Source: CATQHS01 sp963422655 (lineage in GTDB: Bacteria > Actinomycetota > Acidimicrobiia > Acidimicrobiales > Aldehydirespiratoraceae). Taken from it: a stretch of DNA of 64,000 nt. This document shows, in pieces, positions 51,656-59,858 of this stretch (the first letter of the stretch is position 1; every line of letters starts with the position of its first letter). The DNA is taken from positions 1,550,001-1,614,000 of the forward strand of contig OY730440.1 in NCBI GenBank assembly GCA_963422655.1, given 5' to 3'. Position numbers and translations under genes: made by a program. The notes beneath the pieces were generated by a model. That model did not search any database, was not told the DNA's origin, and saw only the letters and a list, made by a program, of their open reading frames with translations.

Positions 51656-52461
51656 CGATGTGAATCCCTATGTGATCGGACCGCGAACCAGCCCTGCCCC
51701 ACCGTCTCGTTGCCGCCGGCTTGCAGATAGGGGTCGCTATCGGGGAAGAGCTCGTCCAAGGCGTCGAGAGCGCCCGGGTTGCGAGCGGTGATCAGCGAGT
51801 ACAAGACCGTGTCCGGTGGCAGCGTCTCCTCATACCACAAACTCACGCTCTGTTTGGTGTCCTTGTCCGACAGCTTGTTGCGGGCCTGGATCGATAGGCC
51901 GTAGCGTGCGAACCAGGCGAAGTCCTTGTCGCTCAGAACCACGAGCTGATCCTTCAGACGGGCCCGGGTGTCTTCGTGGAGTATCAGCGGAGCGATGGCG
52001 TCGACCAGACCGTCCGGCGGTTCGAGGGTCGCAAACTTCCGTTCCTCCAAGAACTGGTCACTTTCGTCTTTCGTCGACACGGCTTTCGATATCACGGACT
52101 GGGGTGGGGGCGTGGGCCTCGCCCCGGCCCGTTCGAGGTCCCGTCCGTAACGTTCGATGACATAGGGGCAAGTAGCCCAGCGGTACGAATAACTGAGGCT
52201 ACGAACCGGCAGAAGCAACAGACGTCCGTCGGAGATCAGCAGGTCACCGGCCTTGTCCGGTTCACCGAATCTGCCCTCGATGTCATTGCTTTCGACTGTC
52301 TCGGCTTTGTCACGGAGAGCGCCTTTGAGGCTGGAGCCGACCAGCACGGGATAATCTGTGGCGGCTTCTCGGGCCACGGGTAGATCAACCACTCCCGTGG
52401 CGCGCCCGGCGCCGGGGTGTATCGACGTCTCGGCCAGCAGGCCGAGCACAACCGTTCTCAT
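51652..52461 (-). CDS. cmr4: Type III-B CRISPR backbone RNase Cmr4
   Basis: Cmr4 forms the helical backbone and cuts the target RNA at 6-nt steps. The 269-residue RAMP protein has LLAETSIHPGAGRATGVVDL, with D26 (VVDLPVARE) in the place of the known catalytic aspartate, then PVLVGSSLKGALRDKAE. So target RNA cleavage is likely to be intact. AAGGAGG about eight bases before ATG 52461 sets the start; the open frame goes further to 52560 without similarity. It overlaps cmr3 by four bases. Confidence 0.95.
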   Translation of the reverse strand: MRTVVLGLLAETSIHPGAGRATGVVDLPVAREAATDYPVLVGSSLKGALRDKAETVESNDIEGRFGEPDKAGDLLISDGRLLLLPVRSLSYSYRWATCPYVIERYGRDLERAGARPTPPPQSVISKAVSTKDESDQFLEERKFATLEPPDGLVDAIAPLILHEDTRARLKDQLVVLSDKDFAWFARYGLSIQARNKLSDKDTKQSVSLWYEETLPPDTVLYSLITARNPGALDALDELFPDSDPYLQAGGNETVGQGWFAVRSHRDSHR

Positions 52462-53624
52462 CGGGTGACCTCCTTTTGGTCGGGCCAAGCCCCGAGCACA
52501 GTGAGACCGAAACCCCACTCTGTCCGCCGTCCTGTGCGCTTCAATTTGTTGCTGGCCCATTCCGGTTCGATTTCACAGAACAACACACTGCCTGGCGCCA
52601 GTACGGAACGAAGCGGCCGTGGCCTACGTTGCAACGAGTCCCAACCGCCGATGCGTTGCGGCCTGTCCGTACAGGCGGAGACCACGCTGGCGCCGCCGCG
52701 ACCCGAAGGCGACTGCCGGCTCAACGACTCATCCAAAGGCCTCTTGCCGACATGAATGTCGTGGTCGATATCCAGTGGAGTCAAGGCGATCACCACCGCT
52801 TTACCGCTCCGTCGGATTTCGCCGATCGGGGATTCGAGGCCCAGCGTAGCGTGCTCGTTGTGCCAGGGCCGGCATTCGGAAAGCCGGCTCTCACCGCCGA
52901 GGGGCACCATCTGCCCGCCTGGGAGCCCGGCCGGAAGATTCCAACCTTCGGGTAGCCCGTCGATACAAACTCCGATCGACACGTTGGCTCGAGGGCGGAC
53001 ATGTCGGGTGCTGTAGAGCTTGCCTTGGGCTGCGGTGCGTGTCCTGGCGTCGCGTTCCAAGCCGATCCTGATCTCCGCCGACCAGAGGTATCGGCTCGAA
53101 ACGACCTGGCTCTTGTCGGGGATCTTACCCTTCAACACTTCGTTCATCCCGTCGGCTGTGAGCCATTGATCGTCGCTGGGCTCGAGTCGTTCCTCGGCAT
53201 CCCGGGATGGCGCCAGCTCGGGGAGACGGACTTCACCGAGATCACATACGACCGGCTTGCCGGGGTGTAGGAGGGCCTTCGGGCACCAGTTGCCGTCGGC
53301 GCCATCGGCGTCGATCGTTCCCAGCAGGTGCCGAGGGGCTCTGAACAGCGGCTGTCGGTCACGGAGCAGGAACGGCCCGGTGATCGACATCATTCCCAAG
53401 TCGTCGGGCCCGTCGCCGAGAACCTCACAGATTTCTCCTGACCAGCGCCCGTAGCCACTCCAGCCCTGGCTGCGAGCCAGCGCCGCCCGTATCGCTCCGG
53501 TGACGGTGGGTGGATGGGGCGGAAACAGGCTGGCAACATCCTCCTGGGGGGTGGCGCCCGCCGTGAACGGAGCGCCGTCACGGAAGAACCAAGTGTCCAC
53601 TGGACAGAACTCGACGCCGATCAC
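52458..53624 (-). CDS. cmr3: Type III-B CRISPR RAMP protein Cmr3
   Basis: Cmr3 binds the crRNA 5' handle next to Cas10. The 388-residue protein has the Cmr3 start GVEFCPVDTWFFRDGAPFTA, the PPHPPTVTGAIRAALA region and the late RRTEWGFGLTVLGAWPD. The GTG start at 53624 overlaps the cas10 stop as GTGA. The crRNA 5' tag would be made by Cas6 from elsewhere, since no cas6 is present here. Confidence 0.93.
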   Translation of the reverse strand: MIGVEFCPVDTWFFRDGAPFTAGATPQEDVASLFPPHPPTVTGAIRAALARSQGWSGYGRWSGEICEVLGDGPDDLGMMSITGPFLLRDRQPLFRAPRHLLGTIDADGADGNWCPKALLHPGKPVVCDLGEVRLPELAPSRDAEERLEPSDDQWLTADGMNEVLKGKIPDKSQVVSSRYLWSAEIRIGLERDARTRTAAQGKLYSTRHVRPRANVSIGVCIDGLPEGWNLPAGLPGGQMVPLGGESRLSECRPWHNEHATLGLESPIGEIRRSGKAVVIALTPLDIDHDIHVGKRPLDESLSRQSPSGRGGASVVSACTDRPQRIGGWDSLQRRPRPLRSVLAPGSVLFCEIEPEWASNKLKRTGRRTEWGFGLTVLGAWPDQKEVTR

Positions 53625-55635
53625 AGTTGGGCCTCGTGGTCGTCGGGATCCGCCAGAAACCGGGCCAGCAGCAGCGCGTCGACTCCGGCTTCGGTGGCGG
53701 TTGGTGGGTCGCCTACCTTTCTTTCGGTTGGCTTGTCACCATCGCCGGAGCCGGACGGTCGATTACGAGCCGGAGCCAGCAGGCTGACTATCAGGCTTGT
53801 CAGTGCTTCGGCGCGTTCGTCGACGTTTCCGCTCAGTCTGGAGGTCAGACTGTGCCGTATCTCGGCACCGAGAAACGGACGAAGATCTAAACCGTCCGGG
53901 ACGGTCCACCATTGCCCCGGCTCCCAGTGACCCAACCCGCACAGCCGCATGAGCAATTCTCGAACACGGTAGAGCAGAGCCGACGAAAGCCCTGGTTCGC
54001 TATCACCGAAGGTCAGGGTTTTGCTGAGTTCTGCCAGCAGGTCGACAGCGTTGGTATCGCTGCCGGCATGGGGCCGGTTCCAGGAGCTGACCCACTGGCA
54101 GTGCAGCCCGCCTGGTTTCGAAACGGATATAGCCAGTGAGTTGCGCCCGTTGCCGGTCTTGGCGATGTCGTCGAGCAGTCTGTGGGCCTCGGCCAGAGTC
54201 GATCTCATCGGCAGCCGAACATGGGCGCACACCACCGCCGCCGAGAGCGTGGCTTCATTGCAGCAGTCGGTGTTCGAGAGCCTGGCTTCATTGCGGCATT
54301 CGGCGTTCAAGAACGCGGATCGGTAGGCGGCTGAGATCTCGGTGGCGCACTCGAGCGAGCTGTCCACGGGAAGCATGGCCAGCACGTCGTCGCCGCCTGC
54401 GTAGACGGTCACGCCGCCGTGTTTCAGTATGATCTTCGGGACCTGCCGTGTAAACGAAGCCAGGCTCTTGCTCACGACCTTGCCTCCCACTGCGGATGCC
54501 AATTTGCCCAAGTGGTCACCGTCGGCGAGCAGAAGGGCGTAGAACTTGGGCGGCGGCCCTAAGCGGCGCCCGGTGTCGTCCGGCGCGTCGTATACGGATT
54601 GCAGCCTGTCGGCAAGTTCGTCTCGGGTCTGGCGGTCGGTGTCCCTGAGCGGACAGAGCCTCTCGTCCTGCACGAATTCTCGGTGCATGTAGTTGGCGTC
54701 GAGCTTCGGGAAGTCGCTTGCGGCAGTAAATTTCAGGCTTTCGAACGGCGGAGGCTGCATGAGCCCCACCGCGCCTGCCGCGCTCTTGGCCGCCAGCGCG
54801 TAATCGCACGCTTGCTGTGGGGCGGCCTCGACGACCGGCGAATCCACGGCAGGGCTCCGACGTATACCGTCGAAGGCCAACTCGTGGTATCGACACGCCA
54901 ACCCAGCGCTTCTTCGGCCACTCTCGGGAACAGTCGTTTCACCAGAGCGATGGCGCACAGCCTCTCGTTGTCACGCAGATCCAGAGCCCCGGCCTCATCG
55001 CTTACACGGCTCCAGAATTGATCCTGGCTCTGTCGGTCTTGCTTGCCACGGGCTCGGACGAAGCCCGATAGTTCCTGCCGGTCCGACATTACGGTGCATT
55101 TGTCGCCGGGTTCGTCGGATGGTCGATGAGTGCGCCAATGCTTGCGGCGGGCCAACAGCCCACCGTGGGATTTGGTCATGTCGTCGTCTTGGTTTCCGAC
55201 TGTCCAAGTCACTTCCCAGAACCCGTGCACCTGACGGCCCCAGATATCTTCGGTTCCGGCCCCGATTTGCGCCGCGGCTGCGACATAAGGCTTCCACACG
55301 GCGTCACAGACCTGCTTCCACGCCTTGTTCAGCGACTCGGTGGCGGCATTCGCCACGGCCGACCCGGTGCCGCCAGGTATCTCGACCACGAAGTGGTTGG
55401 GTACGGTTCCGATGCGGGGCCGATCCCCCCTACGCTTGCCGGAGATCCATTCGAAGAGCGGATCGTCGGCGATCAGTGGCTGGATGACCTTCCCGCCGGT
55501 ATCCTGCGCGCCTCGCATGGCGTGGGCGGACAGGAACGCCAGCAGATACGAACTGCCCCACAAGTCGCGGGTTCGGCGCGATTGCGAAACAAACCCCTGC
55601 ACCGGCCCGATGGAGACATCGAGACGGGTCGTCAT
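53621..55635 (-). CDS. cmr2: Type III-B Cas10 (Cmr2), split by a one-base frameshift
   Basis: Large subunit and cyclic oligoadenylate synthase. Read with one base added near 54844 it is 671 residues. The N-terminal half (55635 to about 54845) starts LDVSIGPVQGFVSQSRRTRD and has no HD nuclease motif, as in many Cmr2 proteins. The second half (to 53621) holds the palm motif YAGGDDVLAML (GGDD at about 414-417) and LLLADGDHLG. In the actual sequence the first frame runs past CCGTGG into 40 unrelated residues and stops at 54733. A GTG at 54847 with GGAG seven bases before it could start the second half separately. An in-frame 33-bp duplication lies after the GGDD. Cyclic oligoadenylate signalling is possible only if the halves are made and combine. 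Confidence 0.85.
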
Positions 55636-56813
55636 GTCGCGACTTCCATTGCACGGGTGAAAGGCTCTTTGCGGAGGCTCGGGTCCAGGATACGGTCCAA
55701 GAATTCACGGATCGGTTTGTAGAGCTCGTCCTCCGGTGCTTGGCGAACAGCCTGGCCGCCTACCGAGATGTTCGACGGTTCGTTGTTGCTGTCTTTCGGG
55801 AGGAACAAGGCCGGTAGAAACGACAGTACCGCTACCGGAATTTTACCACACCGGTGGATATGGATGAACAGTGGGCTGGCCCGGCGGTCGAATTTTCCCG
55901 ACGGGCCGACCTGATCCTCACGCTTCTTGCCGTAGTTGTGAGGTAAACCGAAAGCTACGCGACGAGGATGAAACCGACGACTATGACTTGGGCTCTTCAT
56001 CAGATCGTGGTCATCTTTGAAGTTGCGCTCTGACCCGCTACCCAAGACCTTTTGGTTGTGCCCCCAGCTTCGGTATCTGAGCATTTCACAACCAACCCGA
56101 TTCAACAATTCGATGGGTTCAGTTCCATCTTTGGCTCGTATCAGCACATGACGGGCCCGCTGGGTGAGGGCCGTGTACTCGGGTAGGTGCTTCGGCTCGT
56201 CGCGGTACCGTAGTTCCTCGATCCGGTTGCACAATTGGTCCATATCCGACGGTGTGTTCCACTGGTGTGCACCATCCACGCGCAATGACGTCAAGGATAA
56301 AGAACCGTACCCTTTGCGGCTCTTGGCTCCCATGCCGCCAAGGACACCTAGTACCTCCAGAGCATCTCGGAGGAACTTCAATTCGTTATCATCACGACTA
56401 CGTATCTGGACAGTGAATTCGAACGGAGGTTGATAACAGGCCCGTAAAAGTTGCCCTCCCTTTTGCCCAAACGCCTCCATCACCCCGTATCCCAGGTAGC
56501 GGACCCCCTCTCCGACCACTCTGCCATTGTCTGCTTTCAGGACTTGACCTCTTCGGATGGGCTCGGGCATGTCGGTTCGACCGAACCGCATCAGCACGCG
56601 TGACTGACCGCCATGAGCGCTGCCGAAGAGTGCATCCTCTTCTCGGCAGACAGCTTCCAAGTCTCCGTTCAACCGTGACCAGGCCAGTGCTCGCCACCAG
56701 AAGCGCAGAACCCCTTTGAAGCTGGGCAGGCGCAGCTCAGCGGTGGTCGGATCGGCACCTCCGCAGAACATGGGCGTGGTGACCCGGTAGGTCGCCTCGA
56801 TTACCGTCGGCAT
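55632..56813 (-). CDS. cmr1: Type III-B CRISPR RAMP protein Cmr1
   Basis: Cmr1 sits at the 3' end of the crRNA in the Cmr complex and helps bind target RNA. The 393-residue protein begins VIEATYRVTTPMFCGGADPT and has the Cmr1 signature LPSFKGVLRFWWRALAW (about residues 29-45), then GVLGGMGAKSRKGYGSLSL, the glycine-rich RAMP loop. It overlaps the CARF gene by 13 bases and cas10 by four (ATGA). Confidence 0.94.
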   Translation of the reverse strand: MPTVIEATYRVTTPMFCGGADPTTAELRLPSFKGVLRFWWRALAWSRLNGDLEAVCREEDALFGSAHGGQSRVLMRFGRTDMPEPIRRGQVLKADNGRVVGEGVRYLGYGVMEAFGQKGGQLLRACYQPPFEFTVQIRSRDDNELKFLRDALEVLGVLGGMGAKSRKGYGSLSLTSLRVDGAHQWNTPSDMDQLCNRIEELRYRDEPKHLPEYTALTQRARHVLIRAKDGTEPIELLNRVGCEMLRYRSWGHNQKVLGSGSERNFKDDHDLMKSPSHSRRFHPRRVAFGLPHNYGKKREDQVGPSGKFDRRASPLFIHIHRCGKIPVAVLSFLPALFLPKDSNNEPSNISVGGQAVRQAPEDELYKPIREFLDRILDPSLRKEPFTRAMEVAT

Positions 56814-58579
56814 TGGCCATCCTCTGCGGCATCGATCCAGAACGGCTCGCCGACTTGATAGGGATTGGTGTCCTGCAGATCTGGCGGTCGGCGGTCTATC
56901 AAACCGAAACGACGGGTCGGTCGAGCCAACCGGCGTGCTCGTGAAGCAATCTCTTCGACGGTCAAGCCCATGAGTGTCGTCCCGCCTGTCACGTTGACCG
57001 CTACTTCGTCAGTACCGACGAGGTGTCTCGTGGCCATATCCGCGACCCGGTTGATCTCTTCACGTCCGCCGCCGAAGGCATCTTCGAGGAGCAGCGATTC
57101 GATTTCTCCCTCGTAGCCGGCCCGATTCAATGCTTCTTGGATATAGCCTTCGGTTTCATGTGAGCAGATGACGAGACACTTCGTCAGCTCCCTGTTGTCG
57201 TTCTCCTCGTTGTTGTCGTTCAACTGGATCGCCTTAACCGCACTGAACAACACTCCCGGCCGTCGGCCGATGGGACTGACCAGGACGCGGCCACCTGGAG
57301 AGTCGCCGAGGGACAAGGAGAAGTCGGGCAGTTTCTTGAGTGTTGAATCCCAATACTCGCGAATACAGTTGATCTGGCCAGTGACCTTACTGTCGTCGAC
57401 AAGAGGTTGCGGTCGCATTCCGTGGTGGTTGTATCCATTGCGCAACTCCTTGAGCGTTTGCCAGAACTGGCCGAGTTGGCGCTGTTCATCGGTAAGGATG
57501 TCCGGCAAATAGGTAGCATCGCGAAGAGCTTCAATAGAGCCGAGCAGATTAGCTGCCCGGCTCCTGGTCTCGTGATAGTGGAGCCAGTCGGCCTGAGGCC
57601 ACTGGCGCCAGATGACCCATGAAACCGTCCACTCGTTCATCAAGCCGAGTGCGGTTGCGGTGTGTCCGTAGGACATAAGGTTATCGATGACGCAAACTTG
57701 GCGCTTCAGCTCGTCTTCGGACAAAGAGATTTTCTTTTTCCAACCTTGTTTTTTAACCTGTTCATGCAGAGCGAAGGGGTCGATCCTTTCGTTGAACTGC
57801 TCACATAATTCCTTTGCGAGTGGTAAACCCAACTCTTCGAGCAATCGTTTCAATGGTTTCTTGTGCTGTTTCGCCTTTTGAGCCTGACGGCCCAACTCCA
57901 ACGGTAGGCCCGATAGATATGCCTCCGACAAACCCGACAGATCCTCGGCGATTCTCTTGACGATCTGGCGGGTCGAACCATCTCCGATCAACTTCGAAAG
58001 CGGCATGGCGCTGCCGGTTTCTCCCAGGACCTCCAATGCATGAACCCATCTGGGCAGTTCCAGAAGCGGGCGTAGATCCAGGAAAGGACTCGGCCTGTCT
58101 CCGTTCAGCAGGCCATAGTAGGCACCTCGGACTCGAATCCGGCGAAGCGCAGCCAGATACAGCACCGAGATATAAGTCAGAAAGGAGAAGTGTCGATAAC
58201 CGTGGGTTACGTCCACCGTCAAGTCCAAGTTCTCCGGGGCCGCCTCCATTACATCCCTGCGATGAAAGCCGCTTGATACGTCCCCGCTTTTCGAGAGAGC
58301 CTCCGTAACTGCTCTCAGGAAAACGTCGATATCGGACTGCTCGGTGCCGCCCGGGATCTCTATACGCTCCAGCTCACACCGCTCCCCCAGCTCTTTTTTG
58401 AGCAGAGGCCAGCTTTCCTTCTGCGCCTCACGTGTGCAGAGGGCCAGAATCCGGTTGGGACGGTCGTCTTCGGGGAGCAGATCGAACAAAGCGACAGGCG
58501 CCAGCCGGGCCTCCACTGGTTTGCTGTCTTGCAGGATATAACGAGCCGCTTTCGGTTTCAGGCCCAAGACGGTCAGCAT
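56801..58579 (-). CDS. CARF-HEPN-CARF-like fusion protein of the type III CRISPR system (DxTHG family)
   Basis: This 592-residue protein is encoded first in the cmr operon. Residues 1-190 form a Csx2/TM1812-type CARF domain with the DxTHG motif at 123-127 (DVTHGYRHFS), where a cyclic oligoadenylate would bind. Residues 200-410 are helical and hold the HEPN RNase motif R380-NGYN-H385. Residues 430-585 form a second Rossmann-like unit starting RVLVSPIGRRPGVLF and with NVTGGTTLMGL (529-539), the motif of other CARF families. The normal TM1812 RNase ends after the HEPN part. ATG 58579 is chosen where similarity begins; ATG 58630 and an upstream frame exist. It probably cuts RNA on activation; the tail may sense or degrade the activator. 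Confidence 0.85.
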   Translation of the reverse strand: MLTVLGLKPKAARYILQDSKPVEARLAPVALFDLLPEDDRPNRILALCTREAQKESWPLLKKELGERCELERIEIPGGTEQSDIDVFLRAVTEALSKSGDVSSGFHRRDVMEAAPENLDLTVDVTHGYRHFSFLTYISVLYLAALRRIRVRGAYYGLLNGDRPSPFLDLRPLLELPRWVHALEVLGETGSAMPLSKLIGDGSTRQIVKRIAEDLSGLSEAYLSGLPLELGRQAQKAKQHKKPLKRLLEELGLPLAKELCEQFNERIDPFALHEQVKKQGWKKKISLSEDELKRQVCVIDNLMSYGHTATALGLMNEWTVSWVIWRQWPQADWLHYHETRSRAANLLGSIEALRDATYLPDILTDEQRQLGQFWQTLKELRNGYNHHGMRPQPLVDDSKVTGQINCIREYWDSTLKKLPDFSLSLGDSPGGRVLVSPIGRRPGVLFSAVKAIQLNDNNEENDNRELTKCLVICSHETEGYIQEALNRAGYEGEIESLLLEDAFGGGREEINRVADMATRHLVGTDEVAVNVTGGTTLMGLTVEEIASRARRLARPTRRFGLIDRRPPDLQDTNPYQVGEPFWIDAAEDGQCRR

Positions 58580-58801
58580 CGAATGACCGCCGTTTTGGCT
58601 CGCCGAGGTCACGGCTCTGAGCTCTTCCATTGAACGATGGTGGGCATGCGGGTTGCTGCTGGCACCACGTCTGAAGTTACCGGCATCAGTAAATCGGTCA
58701 CTGGCTCCACCAGTCGATGAGGCTAACACTTGGGCGTGACAACGTTCAACCCAGGTACTACATCTGCACATCCGGCACATGAGTAGTGGCCTGGTTCCAC
58801 G

Positions 58802-59395
58802 GTGCTGAAAGCGGTGCGACGAGCGTCAAATCGCCCCGCGGACCGTTATCACTGGCGAAGACGGTTGACACGTCGTTTCGCTTCTGACGGCGCGGCCTCA
58901 TTTCGGTTCGTGTATCTGAAGGTGGCCGAACAGATGTGGCAAGCGGAGGGCTTCTCGTTGCTGCCCGGTTTCTGTGACCTGCACCGGGTCTATGAGAGCG
59001 AGGAGCTTTTTGCCACGTTTGCTATTCGCCAGATGCCCCGCCGGCGTTCCGATTACGGCAACTTCGTGCAGCAACTGGCCTTGGGCGTGGAGACCGACCC
59101 TTTCGAGGTGATGATCCGCAACGAGGGGCGCTTGGTAACCGACGAACGCATCGAGGTCTTCGCCGAACCGAGCCGTACCGACGGCGGCGATCTCACCACC
59201 GTGTTCTTTGCCCGTGGCGTCCGCCACTACGACGGAGCATCCCGAGCCATCGAAAAGATTCGAGCCGGCGACGAGTTGCGCCTGCGCGCTCAGCCCGACA
59301 ATCCGGTGAACCCTCGGGCGCTTCTCGTCAGCGCCCACAACGAAGACGTTGTGGGCTGGGTGCCGAACTATCTCCTCGGCACGATCGTTTGTCAT
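58802..59395 (+). pseudogene. HIRAN-domain protein gene, 3' end lost
   Basis: From GTG 58802 the frame reads SFRFVYLKVAEQM, GFSLLPGFCDLHRVYESEEL, LATFAIRQ-like ELFATFAIRQMPRRRSDY and a C-terminal HIRAN domain (about residues 130-190: FFARGVRHYDGASRAI, GDELRLRAQPDNPVNPRAL, VVGWVPNYL). The HIRAN domain recognises ssDNA 3' ends in helicases. After about 59380 the frame continues to 59809 as pure antisense of a VOC gene, so the natural C-terminus is missing. It is divergent from the cmr operon and may have come with it. Only the first 195 residues are meaningful. Confidence 0.75.
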
Positions 59396-59420
59396 GGCCC
59401 GGTTGGTCCCGAGGGGCCGG

Positions 59421-59813
59421 TCAGGCGTTCTTCTCCGAGGCCGAACCGGGCACGTAGGTGCCCTTGTTGCGCCACAGCACCACCTCGTTGCCCCATGGGT
59501 CGCGGAAGGCGGCGTGGCGGGCGCCGAACTCCTCCCAGTAGATCTCGTCCCACATCATCGTTGCCCCCATCTCGATGGCGGAGGCCAGCTTGGCCGGCGG
59601 ATCGTCGACCATCACGTAGATCCGCGGCACCGGCCCACGGACCGGCTCGGGCTCCAAGTGGATGCCGAGGTTGGGTTTTACGCCCGGCAACACCTCGTGG
59701 AACTCCCCAGCCGGGCGGCGCTTGTACTTCCAGTCGAAGAGCGTCTCGTAGAACTGCGAAGTCGCCTCGGGGTCCGGGGTGGGCAAGTCGACGAAGATCA
59801 ACGGGTTAACCAT
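59421..59813 (-). CDS. VOC-superfamily protein
   Basis: The 130-residue protein has LIFVDLPTPDPEATSQFYET at about residues 5-24, RIYVMVDDPPAKLASAIEMG and RHAAFRDPWGNEVVLWRN at the end. It is a paralogue of the protein at 35382-35879. The role is unknown. Its 3' end lies about 30 bases from the truncated HIRAN gene, so it is the first chromosomal-type gene to the right of the CRISPR island. Confidence 0.86.
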   Translation of the reverse strand: MVNPLIFVDLPTPDPEATSQFYETLFDWKYKRRPAGEFHEVLPGVKPNLGIHLEPEPVRGPVPRIYVMVDDPPAKLASAIEMGATMMWDEIYWEEFGARHAAFRDPWGNEVVLWRNKGTYVPGSASEKNA

Positions 59814-59858
59814 GCTGGCTTCTCCTTTGTCAGTTCTCTATCAGACCACAACCTCACG

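Noticed and set aside
54840..54855. Programmed ribosomal frameshift in cas10
   Set aside because: No slippery heptamer or run of identical bases is seen at CCGTGGATTCG and no following hairpin is obvious; an indel or split gene explains it better.
58580..58801. Possible CRISPR array upstream of the CARF gene
   Set aside because: I read the stretch and found no repeated unit with regular spacers; only gene-flanking sequence is present.
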